64,000 nucleotides of DNA from Vulcaniibacterium gelatinicum (lineage in GTDB: Bacteria; Pseudomonadota; Gammaproteobacteria; Xanthomonadales; Xanthomonadaceae): positions 19,342 through 83,341 of the forward strand of contig NZ_VNKO01000014.1 of assembly GCF_008033445.1 (NCBI RefSeq), written 5' to 3'. Under the pieces are notes generated by a model, which saw nothing but the letters and a program-made list of their open reading frames with translations, was not told where the DNA came from and did no database searches. Numbering within the stretch: position 1 is the stretch's first letter; each line of letters opens with the position of its first letter. The position numbers and the translations under genes are program-made. Shown in pieces: positions 27,383-40,728 of this stretch.

Positions 27383-28143
27383 GCGCGGCCGACACCGGCG
27401 CGATCCTGCGCGCGGACTGGCCCGCGCCGCCGGGGGTGGTGGCGTTCACCACGCTGCGGCACGGTGCGGGCGTGTCGCAACCGCCGTTCGACAGCTTCAA
27501 CCTCGGCCTGCGCAGCGGCGACGAGCCCGAGGCCGTGCGGCGCAATCGCGCCGAACTGGCCGCACGCTTCGGCCTGCCGGCGCCGCCGCACTGGCTGCGG
27601 CAGGTGCACGGCACGCAGGTGCTGCGCCTCGGCGCGGAGGCCCCGGCGGAGCCCGAGCCCGAGGCCGATGCCGCAGTCACCGACGCGGCCGGCACCGTGC
27701 TCGCCATCCTCACCGCCGACTGCCTGCCGGTGGTGTTCGCGGCCGTGGACGGCAGCGAGGTCGGCGCCGCCCATGCCGGCTGGCGCGGGCTGGCCGCGGG
27801 CGTGCTCGAGGCCACCGTCGCCGCGCTGCACACGCCGCCTGCCCGCCTGCGCGCCTGGCTGGGTCCCGCGGCCGGGCCGCAGGCCTACGAGGTCGGCGAG
27901 GAGGTGCGCGCGGCGTTCCTGGCCCGCGATCCGCGCGCGGCGACGGCCTTCGTCGCCACCCGCCCCGGCCACTGGCGCGTGGACCTGTACGCGCTGGCGC
28001 GGCAGCGGCTCGCCGCGGCCGGCGTGACCGACGTGCACGGCGGCGGCCTGTGCACGATCTCCGACCCGGCGCGCTTCTTCTCCCACCGCCGCGACGCCCG
28101 CACCGGGCGCATCGCCACGCTGGTCTGGCGCGCCGCGCGCTGA
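27379..28143 (+). CDS. pgeF: Multicopper polyphenol oxidase / purine nucleoside phosphorylase family (YfiH)
   Basis: 254 residues from a GTG overlapping the rluD stop. YfiH/LACC1 family: the E. coli protein removes wrong amino acids from peptidoglycan precursors (PgeF) and relatives act on adenosine and inosine. Zinc-coordinating and catalytic residues are visible in [40 protein letters not shown] and [18 protein letters not shown]. The bamD|rluD-pgeF-clpB order resembles E. coli (with the acyltransferase inserted before clpB). Which of the reported activities dominates cannot be told. Confidence 0.92.
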   Translation: MSAADTGAILRADWPAPPGVVAFTTLRHGAGVSQPPFDSFNLGLRSGDEPEAVRRNRAELAARFGLPAPPHWLRQVHGTQVLRLGAEAPAEPEPEADAAVTDAAGTVLAILTADCLPVVFAAVDGSEVGAAHAGWRGLAAGVLEATVAALHTPPARLRAWLGPAAGPQAYEVGEEVRAAFLARDPRAATAFVATRPGHWRVDLYALARQRLAAAGVTDVHGGGLCTISDPARFFSHRRDARTGRIATLVWRAAR

Positions 28144-28165
28144 GCGCGCACGTCGGCGGCGAAGT

Positions 28166-28924
28166 TCAGCGCTGCAACAACGCGACCACCTGCGCCTGCG
28201 CCTCGCGCGCCAGGGCCTGGCGTGCGTCCGGCGACCGCCCCGCGGTTTCGATCGGTGTGCCGAACCGCACCCGGATCACCCCCGGCCGCACCCGGAAGCC
28301 CGCCGGCGGCAGCACCGCGCCGCTGCCCGCGATCGCCACCGGCAACACCGGCACGCCGGCTTCCAGGGCCAACTGGAACGGCCCCGTCTTGAACGCCCCC
28401 ACGCGCCCGTCGCGGCTGCGCGTGCCCTCCGGGAACGCGCACAGCGTCTCCCCCTGCCGCAGCCGCTCCACCACCGCCAGCAGGCTGCGCCGCGCCGCGC
28501 GCGGATTGGCCCGGTCCAGGAACACCATCCCCATCGCCCGCGCATACCAGCCCACGAACGGCACCCGCTGCATTTCCTGCTTCTGCACGAAGCGCAGCGG
28601 CACCGGCACCGCGCGGAACAGCGCGCAGATGTCGATGATGGACTGGTGGTTGGCCACCAGCACCATCGGCCGCGACCAGTCCACCGCGTCCGCGCCTTCC
28701 ACCACCAGGCGCGCACCCGCCCCGCGCAGCAGCCCCGGCGCCCACAGCCGCGAGGCCATCCGCAGCGGCAGGGTGCGCCGTCGCGTCAGCACCAGCACCA
28801 GCAGGGCCAGACTGATGCCGCCCGCGGTCCACAGCAGCGTGAACAGCAGTTGCAGCGCGTTGAGCAGGGGCCAGCCCAGGCGCGCGAGCGGCGCGGCGCG
28901 GGGAGCCAGGTCGGTGACGCTCAT
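28166..28924 (-). CDS. 1-acyl-sn-glycerol-3-phosphate acyltransferase (PlsC family)
   Basis: 252 residues. Transfers an acyl chain to lysophosphatidic acid, or another lyso-lipid, at the inner membrane. Two hydrophobic spans occupy residues 18-48. Acyltransferase block I is NHQSIIDI (His93 and Asp98, HX4D), block II includes RFVQKQEMQRVPFVGWYARA, block III FPEGTRSRDG and block IV VPVLPVAIAGSGAVLPP. Start ATG 28924; in-frame codons further upstream belong to the clpB leader. Convergent with pgeF (22 bp) and divergent from clpB (145 bp). Could equally serve a specialised acyl transfer if another plsC exists. Confidence 0.88.
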   Translation of the reverse strand: MSVTDLAPRAAPLARLGWPLLNALQLLFTLLWTAGGISLALLVLVLTRRRTLPLRMASRLWAPGLLRGAGARLVVEGADAVDWSRPMVLVANHQSIIDICALFRAVPVPLRFVQKQEMQRVPFVGWYARAMGMVFLDRANPRAARRSLLAVVERLRQGETLCAFPEGTRSRDGRVGAFKTGPFQLALEAGVPVLPVAIAGSGAVLPPAGFRVRPGVIRVRFGTPIETAGRSPDARQALAREAQAQVVALLQR

Positions 28925-28993
28925 GCACACGGGGACGCGACGGCCACGGCGGCCGGAAGGGCGGCAAGGATAGCGGCCCCGGCCCGGGCCGGC

Positions 28994-29019
28994 CTTGTAT
29001 TCAGCTTCGGCGCCCGCAT
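28994..29019 (+). promoter_or_regulatory. Possible sigma-32 heat-shock promoter of clpB
   Basis: CTTGTAT, 13 bases, CCGCAT: compare the sigma-32 consensus CTTGAAA - 11 to 16 bases - CCCCAT. It lies 51 bp before the clpB start in the divergent gap with the acyltransferase. Partial match only, but the gene is a heat-shock gene in the family. Confidence 0.4.
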
Positions 29020-29069
29020 TTTCGCCCTGTCGCCGGCCGCCGGCCGGCTTCCGCCACCGGAGACCGTGC

Positions 29070-31655
<2,586 letters not shown>

Positions 31656-31787
31656 GCGTGAGCGGCCCTCGCCGACGGCCGGCGCCTCTCGTCCGGAGCA
31701 CGTGGCCGTGGCGCGCGCTGCGCTTCCGGCTGCGCGGCGCGAACAGGCATACTTTCATGCCTGGAATCGCCGCAGCGGGGCTGCCGG

Positions 31788-32534
31788 GTGTCCGACCTTG
31801 AATTACACCAGCTCCGGCACCGGCTGCACGAGGCCGAACAGGCGCTGGAGGCCGCCGAGCGCCGGCTGAGCGAGGCCGCGCTGCAACGGCGCCGGCTGGC
31901 CCAGCGTCTGGCGGAGGTGCAGGAGGCCGAGCAGCGCCGGATCTCCGCCGAACTGCATGACCGGATCGGCCAGGACCTGGCCGCGCTCGGACTCAACCTC
32001 GGCCTGATCGCCAGCCCGCGTCTGGACCGGGCGGCGATCGACGCGCGCGTGCACGACTCCCGCCAGTTGCTGGAGCGGGCCAGCGCGGTGCTGCGCAACC
32101 TGATCGCCGAACTGCGGCCGGTGGCGCTGGACGAATACGGGCTGTTCGCCGGCCTGCGCGCCCTGGGCGAGGACGTGGAGCGGCGCACCGGCCTGCAGAT
32201 CGCGGTGCAGGGCGTCGAACCGGCGCCGCGGCTGCCGGCCGAAGTGGAGACCGCGCTGTTCCGCATCGCCCAGGAGGCCCTGACCAACGTGGCCAAGCAC
32301 GCGCGCGCCTCGGCGGTGGAATTGTCGCTGCGGGCCGTGGCCGACGGCGTGCGCCTGCGCATCGCCGACGACGGTTGCGGTTTCGATCCGGCCGTGCGTG
32401 CGCGCGGCCCGCGCCGGCACTGGGGCATGGAAGTGATGCGCGACCGCGCCGAATCGGTGGGCGCGCGCATGCTGGTGGACGCGGCGCCGGGCCACGGCAC
32501 CCGCATCGAGGTGGAATGGGAGGCGACGGCATGA
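31788..32534 (+). CDS. Soluble NarX/DegS-type sensor histidine kinase
   Basis: 248 residues from a GTG at 31788. No membrane span or input domain: residues 1-50 are a coiled coil (HQLRHRLHEAEQALEAAERR). HisKA_3 phosphoacceptor His57 in RRISAELHDRIGQDLAALGL; HATPase_c with RIAQEALTNVAKHARASAVE (N box), RIADDGCGFDP and HWGMEVMRDRAESVGARM. The start is uncertain because no good ribosome site is visible, but the 132-bp gap after clpB leaves little room for a longer N-terminus. Overlaps the response regulator gene by 4 bp. Lacking a sensor domain, it presumably reads an intracellular partner signal. Confidence 0.88.
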   Translation: MSDLELHQLRHRLHEAEQALEAAERRLSEAALQRRRLAQRLAEVQEAEQRRISAELHDRIGQDLAALGLNLGLIASPRLDRAAIDARVHDSRQLLERASAVLRNLIAELRPVALDEYGLFAGLRALGEDVERRTGLQIAVQGVEPAPRLPAEVETALFRIAQEALTNVAKHARASAVELSLRAVADGVRLRIADDGCGFDPAVRARGPRRHWGMEVMRDRAESVGARMLVDAAPGHGTRIEVEWEATA

Positions 32535-33169
32535 GCGTGCGCGTCCTGCTCGCCGACGACCATGCCGTGGTCCGCGACGGCCTGCGCGCGCTGCTGGCCA
32601 CCGAGCCCGGGATCGAGGTGGTCGGTTGCGCCGCCGACGGCCGCGAGGCGCTCGCCGCCGCCGCGGCGCTGCGCCCGGACGTGGTGGTGATGGACATCAA
32701 CATGCCCGGCTTCAACGGCATCGAGGCCACCCGCGACCTGTGCGCCGGGCCCGGCGGGCCGAAGGTGCTGATCCTGTCCATGCACGGCAGCTCCGAGCAC
32801 GTGTTCCGCGCCCTCCAGGCCGGCGCTGGCGGCTACGTGCTCAAGGAGGCGGCCGGGGCCGAGGTGGTGGACGCGGTGCGCGCGGTCGCCGCCGGGCGGC
32901 GCTACCTCAGCCGTTCGGTGGCGGAAACCGCCCTGCAGGCGTTCCTGGTCGAAGGCCGGCGCAGCCGCAGCCCGCTCGAAAGCCTCAGCGCCCGCGAGCG
33001 CCAGCTGCTGCAACTGGTGGCGGAAGGGCGCAGCAACCAGGAGATGGCCGGCCTGCTCTCGCTCTCGGTCAAGACCGTCGAGACCTACCGCAGCCGCCTG
33101 ATGCAGAAGCTCGGCGTCAACGACGTCGCCGCGCTGGTCCGGTTCGCGCTCGACCACGGCCTGGCCTGA
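32531..33169 (+). CDS. NarL/FixJ-family response regulator
   Basis: 212 residues. Receiver with acidic pair Asp9-Asp10, phosphorylation site Asp55 (VVVMDINMPG) and Lys105; then a LuxR-type HTH from about 148 with LSARERQLLQLVAEGRSNQE and LSVKTVETYRSRLMQKLGVN, the GerE signature. Start ATG overlaps the kinase stop (ATGA), so kinase and regulator are made together. Similar pairs in xanthomonads lie near clpB, but the regulon is unknown. Confidence 0.92.
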   Translation: MSVRVLLADDHAVVRDGLRALLATEPGIEVVGCAADGREALAAAAALRPDVVVMDINMPGFNGIEATRDLCAGPGGPKVLILSMHGSSEHVFRALQAGAGGYVLKEAAGAEVVDAVRAVAAGRRYLSRSVAETALQAFLVEGRRSRSPLESLSARERQLLQLVAEGRSNQEMAGLLSLSVKTVETYRSRLMQKLGVNDVAALVRFALDHGLA

Positions 33170-33241
33170 TCCGCGCGCCCGACAGGGGCCGATCAAGTTT
33201 TCCCGACAGCGCCCGCCGCCGGCTCGGCGCAGCATCACGGG

Positions 33242-33646
33242 ATGGCTGTCGATGTACCGCTTTCCATGCCCCGTCTGCTGCTGCTCTGGCATCCGCACCT
33301 GATGTTGCGAGACGCGCTCCACGACTGGCTCCTGCATGAATTCGGCGACGCGGTCGCGGTCGGTGTGGCCGCCGATCCGGTGGATCTGCTGGAGCAGGCC
33401 CGCACCCGCGCGCCCAGTGCGGTGCTGGTGGACGTGGACGCGCTGCACGGCGTCGGGCTCACCCTGCTGCGTTCGCTGCAGCAGTTGGCCTCGCCGCCGC
33501 CGACGGTGGCGATGAGCGTGTACCAGAGCGACGAGGTCCGGCAGGCCGCCGCCGAGGCCGGGGCTCGGGCCTGCGTGTGCCTGATGCAGCCCGACGAGGG
33601 CCTGCGCCTGGCGTTGGCGCCGCTGCTGCTCGGCGCCGCGCCCTGA
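33242..33646 (+). CDS. Degenerate single-domain receiver protein
   Basis: 134 residues, one CheY-like domain and nothing else. An aspartate is kept at the expected phosphorylation position (Asp64, in SAVLVDVDALHGVGLTLLRS), but the acidic pair that binds Mg2+ at the end of strand 1 is replaced by Trp16-His17 (LLLLWHPHLMLRD) and the conserved lysine at the end of strand 5 by Met/Gln (CVCLMQPDEG). Phosphorylation as in normal receivers is therefore doubtful. It follows the response regulator by 72 bp on the same strand and may modulate that pathway by protein contact. Identification as a receiver is by fold pattern. Confidence 0.7.
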   Translation: MAVDVPLSMPRLLLLWHPHLMLRDALHDWLLHEFGDAVAVGVAADPVDLLEQARTRAPSAVLVDVDALHGVGLTLLRSLQQLASPPPTVAMSVYQSDEVRQAAAEAGARACVCLMQPDEGLRLALAPLLLGAAP

Positions 33647-33671
33647 CCGGCCGCGCCGGTACAATCGCGCG

Positions 33672-35573
<1,902 letters not shown>

Positions 35574-35577
35574 CGCG

Positions 35578-36945
35578 TCACCACCCGAACCCCACGCCCG
35601 CGCCGACGCTGCTGTCGCCGCCGCTGAAGGCGCCGCCGATGGTGACCGCGGCGCGTTCGCCAAGGGCGCGCTGGTAGCCGACCGAGAGCGCTTTCTCGCC
35701 CTCCTGGTAGCCCACGCCGACGGCGATGCGGTTGCGGGTGCGGATGCCGGCGGCGCTGGCGGTCATGTGGGCCATGGCGCTTTGCATGGCGCCGGAGCGG
35801 TGCAGGCGGCGGTCGGTCTGGTCCAGGCGGGTCCAGACGTCGGCCTGGAAGGCGTCCCACTGGCTGCTGAGGGTGGCGAAGCGGGTGTCGGTGTAGGCGT
35901 TGGCGCTGGCCAGGGTGCGGGTGTCGCCGGCGTCGGCGTAGCCGCGGGCGCTGGCGAGGGTGCGGGCATCGCCGGTGTCGGCATAGCTCTGGGCACTGGC
36001 CAGTGTGGCCGCATCCCCGGCGGTCATGTCGGCGCGGATGGCGGTCTCGCGGGCGTCGGTATAAGCCTTGGCCTCGCCCACGGCCACGGCGGTGGCGCCG
36101 GCGACCTTGCTGTCGGTGTAGGCATTGGCGGCGGCCAGGGTGGCGGCGTCGCCGGCGGCCATGTCGGCGCGGATCGCGGCCTCGCGGGTGTTGGTGTAGG
36201 CGTTGGCGCTGCTGAGGGTGGCGGCGTCGCCGGCCTGCATCTGCCCCAGGTTGACCGCATCGGTGGCCTGGGTGCCGGCGGCGACGTTGGTGATCTGGCG
36301 TTCGTTGCCGGCGCTGCCGACGGAGAGGGTGTTGGCGCGGTCGGCGATGGCGCCTGCGCCGATGGCGGTGCTGTTGTCGGCGGTGGCCTGGGACTGGTAG
36401 CCGAAGGCGGACGAATTGGCGCCACTGGCAATGTTTTGGTAGCCGAAGGCGGAGGCGTTGGTGCCGCTGGCAGTGTTGTTGAAGCCGAAGGCGGAAGAGC
36501 GGGAGGCGATGGCGCGGTTGCCTATCCCAAAGGCAGTGGCATCGATGCTGCTGGCTGTGTTGCCGTAGCCGAAGGCGGCGGCGTAGTCGCCGCTGGCGGT
36601 GTTGAGGAAGCCGAAGGCGGTGGCATTGCTGCCGCTGGCCTCGTTGGCGTAGCCGAAGGCGGAGGCAGCTACGCCGCTGGCCTGGTTGGAGTAGCCGAAG
36701 GCGGAAGCGCCGGTGTTACTGGCGATGTTCTGGGAGCCGAAGGCGGAAGCCTGTGTGCCATTGGCGATGTTGCTGTAGCCGCAAGCAAAGGCCTCGACTC
36801 CGGGAGCCAAGCTGTTCCCGGTCAGTTCGTGCGTGCCCGGATCGCCGTCGTTGTGTTCACAGGTCGTGCCGGCCAGGGCCGCGCCCGGCGCGGCGGCCAG
36901 CAGCGCCGCGAGCAGGACGCGGCGCGTGGTGTGGATCTGTCGCAT
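35578..36945 (-). CDS. YadA-like trimeric autotransporter adhesin
   Basis: 455 residues; a complete but very compact trimeric autotransporter (type Vc). Signal peptide residues 1 to about 25 (RRVLLAALLAAAPGAALAG). Head of YadA-type 14-residue repeats (FGYSNQASGVAASAFGYANE, AFGIGNRAIASRSSAFGFNN) up to about residue 195, neck NERQITNVAAGTQATDAVNL, a coiled-coil stalk with NAYTDTR-type repeats, and the four-strand C-terminal anchor ending SVGAGVGFGW, whose terminal aromatic is the BAM recognition signal. Start ATG 36945 with ribosome site AGGGGA. Stop is 4 bp from the convergent ABC-F stop. Likely function: surface adhesion or autoaggregation. Confidence 0.92.
   Translation of the reverse strand: MRQIHTTRRVLLAALLAAAPGAALAGTTCEHNDGDPGTHELTGNSLAPGVEAFACGYSNIANGTQASAFGSQNIASNTGASAFGYSNQASGVAASAFGYANEASGSNATAFGFLNTASGDYAAAFGYGNTASSIDATAFGIGNRAIASRSSAFGFNNTASGTNASAFGYQNIASGANSSAFGYQSQATADNSTAIGAGAIADRANTLSVGSAGNERQITNVAAGTQATDAVNLGQMQAGDAATLSSANAYTNTREAAIRADMAAGDAATLAAANAYTDSKVAGATAVAVGEAKAYTDARETAIRADMTAGDAATLASAQSYADTGDARTLASARGYADAGDTRTLASANAYTDTRFATLSSQWDAFQADVWTRLDQTDRRLHRSGAMQSAMAHMTASAAGIRTRNRIAVGVGYQEGEKALSVGYQRALGERAAVTIGGAFSGGDSSVGAGVGFGW
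36401..36746 (-). repeat. 42-bp tandem repeats encoding adhesin head
   Basis: The 10-mer CCGAAGGCGG or a close variant recurs every 42 bp at 36401, 36443, 36485, 36527, 36569, 36611, 36653, 36695 and 36737: nine in-frame units, one 14-residue YadA head repeat each. Copy number is prone to change by slippage or recombination. Confidence 0.9.
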
Positions 36946-37113
36946 GTTCGATTCCCCTGTTCCCGGTGTGGACCACGCGCAGGACAGGGCGCCGCGCGCC
37001 CCCTGCGCGGGGGGCGGCCGGTGCGTGCGCACCAACCGCTCCGATCCGGGACAACGGATCGCCGCCCCCGCCGCGGTCAGGGGGCGCATGTCGCGCGGTC
37101 GCGCGCGCCGGGG

Positions 37114-37830
37114 CTAGTCCTTCAGGAAGTACTCCACTGTCGTCACCACCCGCACCGTCTTGACCTGCGGGCTGCCCTGGTCGCGGTCGGTGATCGAGAC
37201 CACGCCCTGGTTGGCGGTGCGGATCCCGCCCAGGCGCGCGCCGGAGTCCTTGGCGAACTGCTCGGCCGACCGGCGCGCGTTGGCGGTGGCCTCGGCGATC
37301 AGCGCCGGCTTGATCTCGTTGAGTCTGGTGTATTCGAACTGCGGGCCGCCGAACTCGCCCTCGTGGCCGCCCAGCAGCACCCCGCGCCCGATCAGTTCGC
37401 CGCTGCGGCGCAGCGCCGCCAGCGCCTCGGCGACGCGGTTGGTGCGCAGGGTCACGGTGGTCGAGTAGCGGTAGCGCTCCGGCGGACGGTTGTCGCCGAA
37501 GGCCCAGGCCCAGCGGTCCTCCAGCCGCGGCGGCGAGACCACGATCTCCTCCGCCTTGAACCCGGCGCGCAGGAAGAAATCGCGGATCACCTGCGTGTTC
37601 GCGTCCAGCCGCCGCTGCACGTCGGCCAGGTCGTTGCCGCTGACCGTGTGCGGCAGCGGCCACACCACCAGGTCGGCGTCCACGATCCGCTCCGCCGAGC
37701 CCTTCACGGTGACGAAGCGGTCCTGGGTCTTCAGCCGCGCCATGCCCTGCGCGGCCAGCCAGCCGGCCCCGACCAGGCCGAGCGCGAGCAGGAGGGCGGC
37801 GAAGGCGGAACGGGCGGGCGAGGGGGTCAT
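37114..37830 (-). CDS. SIMPL-domain (DUF541) periplasmic protein
   Basis: 238 residues. A single hydrophobic signal/anchor at residues 8-28, then a SIMPL/DUF541 domain: FVTVKGSAERIVDADLVVWP at the start, YRYSTTVTLRTNRVAEALAA in the middle and the conserved alpha-helix KPALIAEATANARRSAEQFA with DSGARLGGIRTANQG. Family members (e.g. BP26, YggE) are periplasmic or outer-membrane associated oligomers of poorly defined function, linked in E. coli to oxidative stress. On the same strand as the adhesin, 168 bp upstream of it; that gap holds a GC-rich imperfect hairpin and no gene. Confidence 0.88.
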   Translation of the reverse strand: MTPSPARSAFAALLLALGLVGAGWLAAQGMARLKTQDRFVTVKGSAERIVDADLVVWPLPHTVSGNDLADVQRRLDANTQVIRDFFLRAGFKAEEIVVSPPRLEDRWAWAFGDNRPPERYRYSTTVTLRTNRVAEALAALRRSGELIGRGVLLGGHEGEFGGPQFEYTRLNEIKPALIAEATANARRSAEQFAKDSGARLGGIRTANQGVVSITDRDQGSPQVKTVRVVTTVEYFLKD

Positions 37831-37940
37831 GGCGCGGCTCCGTGCGGGGGAGGGCCTAGCCTAGCGCGCCCCGTCCGGCTTGAAATCCGCCGCGCAGCCC
37901 CCAGACTGGCGCCCGGTCTTTCGCAGTCCCGACGCCCGCC

Positions 37941-38237
37941 ATGCCGATCTACGCCTTCGCCTGCGCCGCCTGCGGCCACAGCTTCGACCGCCTGCAGAAG
38001 CTCTCCGACCCCGACCCCGCCGCCTGCCCGGATTGCGGCGCCGACGCCGTCCGCCGCCAGGTCACCGCGCCGGCCTTCCGCCTCGCCGGCGGCGGCTGGT
38101 ACGAGACCGACTTCAAGAAGGACGGCGAAAAGAAGCGCAACCTGGTGGACCAGGGCGGCGACAAGCCCGCCGACGGCGCGAAGTCGGGCGAGAGCAAGTC
38201 CGAGTCCAAGCCCGCCGCGGCGGCCGTGACCGCCTGA
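37941..38237 (+). CDS. FmdB-family zinc ribbon protein
   Basis: 98 residues. The N-terminal MPIYAFACAACGHSFDRLQK carries the first CxxC, and PAACPDCGADAVRRQV the second: a classic FmdB/putative regulatory zinc ribbon. The C-terminal third (from about residue 60) is a lysine/serine/glutamate-rich, probably disordered tail. In proteobacteria this small gene commonly sits directly before aspS, as here (105 bp). Function unknown; RNA or protein binding is suggested only by the fold. Confidence 0.9.
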   Translation: MPIYAFACAACGHSFDRLQKLSDPDPAACPDCGADAVRRQVTAPAFRLAGGGWYETDFKKDGEKKRNLVDQGGDKPADGAKSGESKSESKPAAAAVTA

Positions 38238-38342
38238 GCCGCCGCCGGTTCCGGGCTCCGCCCGGGGCCGTGCGGGCCGTCCGGCCGGCTAGAATGGCCG
38301 GCTTTCCGGCCCGCGCCGGAACTCGAACGCTCCGGAGCCCCC

Positions 38343-40115
38343 ATGCGCACCCATTTCTGCGGCCTCGTGGACGAGGCCCTGATCGGCCAGACCGTGACCC
38401 TGTGCGGCTGGGCCGACGTCGCCCGCAACCTCGGCGGCCTGGTCTTCCTCGACCTGCGCGACCACGAGGGCATCGTCCAGATCGTCGCCGAACCGTCGGA
38501 CGCGCCCGGCAACGCCGAAGTGCTCGCCGCCGCCGCGCACGTCCACTACGAGGACTGCCTGCGCGTCACCGGCACCGTGCGCCGGCGCCAGAGCGTCAAC
38601 GACAAGCTCCGCACCGGCCGGGTCGAGGTGGTGGCGACCAGGATCGAGGTGCTCAACAAGGCCGAGCCGCTGCCGTTCCACGCCCACGAGAACCCGGGCG
38701 AGGACATCCGCCTCAAGTACCGTTACCTCGACCTGCGCCGCCCCGAGATGCAGCGCATGATGCGCACCCGCATCCGGCTGGTGCAGGCGCTGCGCCGCTG
38801 GCTGGACGCGCGCGGCTTCCAGGACATCGAAACGCCGATCCTGACCAAGGCCACGCCCGAGGGCGCGCGCGACTTCCTGGTGCCGGCGCGCATGCATCCG
38901 GGCGAGTTCTACGCGCTGCCGCAGAGCCCGCAGCTGTTCAAGCAGATCCTGATGATGGCGGGCTTCGACCGCTACTACCAGATCGCGCGCTGCTTCCGCG
39001 ACGAGGCGCTGCGCGCCGACCGCCAGCTCGAATTCACCCAGCTCGACATGGAGTTCGCCTGGGTCACCGAGCGCGACGTGCAGGACACCGTCGAGGCGCT
39101 GATCCGCGACGTGTTCCGCGAGGTGATCGGGGTCGAGCTCGCCGATCCGTTCCCGCGCATGACCTATGCCGAGGCGATGCGCCGCTACGGCTCGGACAAG
39201 CCCGACCTGCGCATCGCGCTCGAGCTGGTGGACATCGCCCACCTGGTCAAGTCGTGCGAGTTCAAGGTCTTCACCGACTGGGCCAACCACGAGGACGGCC
39301 GCGTGATCGCACTGCGCGCGCCGGGCGGGGCGCAGTTCTCGCGCAAGCAGCTCGACGACTACGCCGCGCACGCCGCCAAGTTCGGCGCCAAGGGCCTGGC
39401 GTGGATGAAGGTCGAGGACGCCGGCAAGGGCCGCGAGGGCATCAGCTCGCCGATCGCCAAGTTCCTGGACGATGCGACCCTGGCCGCGATCGTGCAGGCC
39501 GCGGGCGCGGCGAGCGGCGACGCGATCTTCTTCGGCGCGGCCAGCTACAAGGTGGCCAGCGACTTCATGGGCGCGCTGCGCCTGAAGCTCGGCCGCGACC
39601 TGGGCCTGGTCGAGGACGGCTGGAAGCCGCTGTGGGTCACCGACTTCCCGATGTTCGAATGGGACGAGACCGAGGGGCGCTTCGTCGCCCTGCACCATCC
39701 GTTCACCGCGCCGGCGGTGGATGACATCGAGGACCTGCGCGCGAACGCGCGGACCGCGGTCTCGCGCGGCTACGACATGGTGCTCAACGGCAACGAGATC
39801 GGTGGCGGCTCGATCCGCATCCACCGTTCGGACATGCAGAGCGCGGTGTTCGAGCTGCTTGGCATCGGCAAGGAGGAGGCCGAGCTCAAGTTCGGCTTCC
39901 TGCTCGAGGCGCTGCGCTACGGCGCCCCGCCGCACGGCGGCATCGCCTTCGGCATTGACCGCATCGCCGCGCTGATGGCCGGCACCGAGTCCATCCGCGA
40001 CGTGATCGCCTTCCCCAAGACCACCACCGCGCAGTGCCCGATGACCGGCGCGCCCTCGCCGATCCCGGACGAGCAGCTCGCCGAGGTGCACGTGCAGGTG
40101 CGGCCGAAGGCGTGA
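38343..40115 (+). CDS. aspS: Aspartyl-tRNA synthetase
   Basis: 590 residues, bacterial-type AspRS length including the GAD insertion. N-terminal OB-fold anticodon-binding domain (1 to about 105, [20 protein letters not shown]), class II motif 1 region about 140-175, motif 2 [20 protein letters not shown] with the transition-state arginine, GAD domain about 290-420, and motif 3 [20 protein letters not shown]. Charges tRNA-Asp with aspartate in the cytoplasm. Whether it also charges tRNA-Asn cannot be decided from this window. Stop overlaps the GNAT start by one base. Confidence 0.98.
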   Translation: MRTHFCGLVDEALIGQTVTLCGWADVARNLGGLVFLDLRDHEGIVQIVAEPSDAPGNAEVLAAAAHVHYEDCLRVTGTVRRRQSVNDKLRTGRVEVVATRIEVLNKAEPLPFHAHENPGEDIRLKYRYLDLRRPEMQRMMRTRIRLVQALRRWLDARGFQDIETPILTKATPEGARDFLVPARMHPGEFYALPQSPQLFKQILMMAGFDRYYQIARCFRDEALRADRQLEFTQLDMEFAWVTERDVQDTVEALIRDVFREVIGVELADPFPRMTYAEAMRRYGSDKPDLRIALELVDIAHLVKSCEFKVFTDWANHEDGRVIALRAPGGAQFSRKQLDDYAAHAAKFGAKGLAWMKVEDAGKGREGISSPIAKFLDDATLAAIVQAAGAASGDAIFFGAASYKVASDFMGALRLKLGRDLGLVEDGWKPLWVTDFPMFEWDETEGRFVALHHPFTAPAVDDIEDLRANARTAVSRGYDMVLNGNEIGGGSIRIHRSDMQSAVFELLGIGKEEAELKFGFLLEALRYGAPPHGGIAFGIDRIAALMAGTESIRDVIAFPKTTTAQCPMTGAPSPIPDEQLAEVHVQVRPKA

Positions 40116-40645
40116 TGCATGGCCGAGCCATGACCCACGTCATCCGCCGCGCCACGCCAGACGATGCCGCCACGCTGGCGGCGCTCGGTGCGCGCACCTT
40201 CACCGAGACCTTCGGCCATCTGTATCCGGAGGAGGACCTGTGCGCGTTCCTGGAGGAGAGCCACGCGCCGCAGGCCTACGCGCGGTGGCTGGCCGATCCG
40301 GCGTATGCGCTGTGGTTGGCACAAACCGCTGACGGCGAGGCGATCGGCTACGCCCTGGCCGGCCCCTGCGGCCTGCCGCATCCGGACGTGCGCCCGGGCG
40401 ACGGTGAACTGAAGCGGCTGTACGTGCGCGCCGGCCACCAGGGCGGCGGGCTCGGCGCGCGGCTGTTCGAACAGGCCCAGGCCTGGCTCGAGCGCGACGG
40501 CCCGCGCACGCTGTGGATCAGCGTCTGGAGCGAGAACTTCGGCGCACAGCGGTTCTACGCCCGCTACGGCTTCGCCAAGGCGGGCGAGTACGAGTTCCCG
40601 GTCGGTCGCGTGCGCGACCGCGAGTTCATCTTCCGGCGCGGGTGA
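40115..40645 (+). CDS. GNAT family N-acetyltransferase
   Basis: 176 residues from the ATG at 40115, which overlaps the aspS stop (TGATG) and has AAGG just upstream; an ATG at 40130 (MTHVIRRATPDDA) also fits the fold. Acetyl-CoA pocket motif A is LKRLYVRAGHQGGGLGARLF (consensus Q/RxxGxG/A), and motif B includes WISVWSENFGAQRFYARYGF. It resembles RimI/PhnO-like small-molecule or protein acetyltransferases. The stop codon (40643-40645) directly abuts the left arm of an inverted repeat, so the 3' end of the gene was probably set by that element. Substrate unknown. Confidence 0.85.
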   Translation: MHGRAMTHVIRRATPDDAATLAALGARTFTETFGHLYPEEDLCAFLEESHAPQAYARWLADPAYALWLAQTADGEAIGYALAGPCGLPHPDVRPGDGELKRLYVRAGHQGGGLGARLFEQAQAWLERDGPRTLWISVWSENFGAQRFYARYGFAKAGEYEFPVGRVRDREFIFRRG

Positions 40646-40728
40646 AAATCGGGGTCAGAGTACATTTCGCTCTGATTTTCACGGCATCGGACTGCGACAC
40701 TGGGCGAAATGTACTCTGACCCCGATTT
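40646..40728. repeat. GGGGTCAGAG-family inverted repeat, copy A
   Basis: Perfect 25-bp inverted repeat: arms 40646-40670 and 40704-40728, separated by 33 bp. The left arm contains GGGGTCAGAGTACATTTCGC. An alternative hairpin in the left half pairs GTGAAAATC (40642-40650) with GATTTTCAC (40674-40682) and CAGAG with CTCTG. The right arm contains the apparent ATG of the next gene. Confidence 0.88.

Noticed and set aside
36401..36746. Regular 42-bp repeats considered as a CRISPR array
   Set aside because: Repeats are in frame, spacers are not unique sequence, and the translation is a YadA head; no cas genes nearby.
36946..37113. GC-rich imperfect hairpin between the SIMPL gene and the adhesin considered as a terminator
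   Set aside because: Stem has a bulge and no T-run in either direction; not listed as a feature.
40646..40728. Inverted repeat considered as the ends of an insertion sequence
   Set aside because: Only 33 bp between arms and no transposase; the same arms recur elsewhere without any coding cargo.
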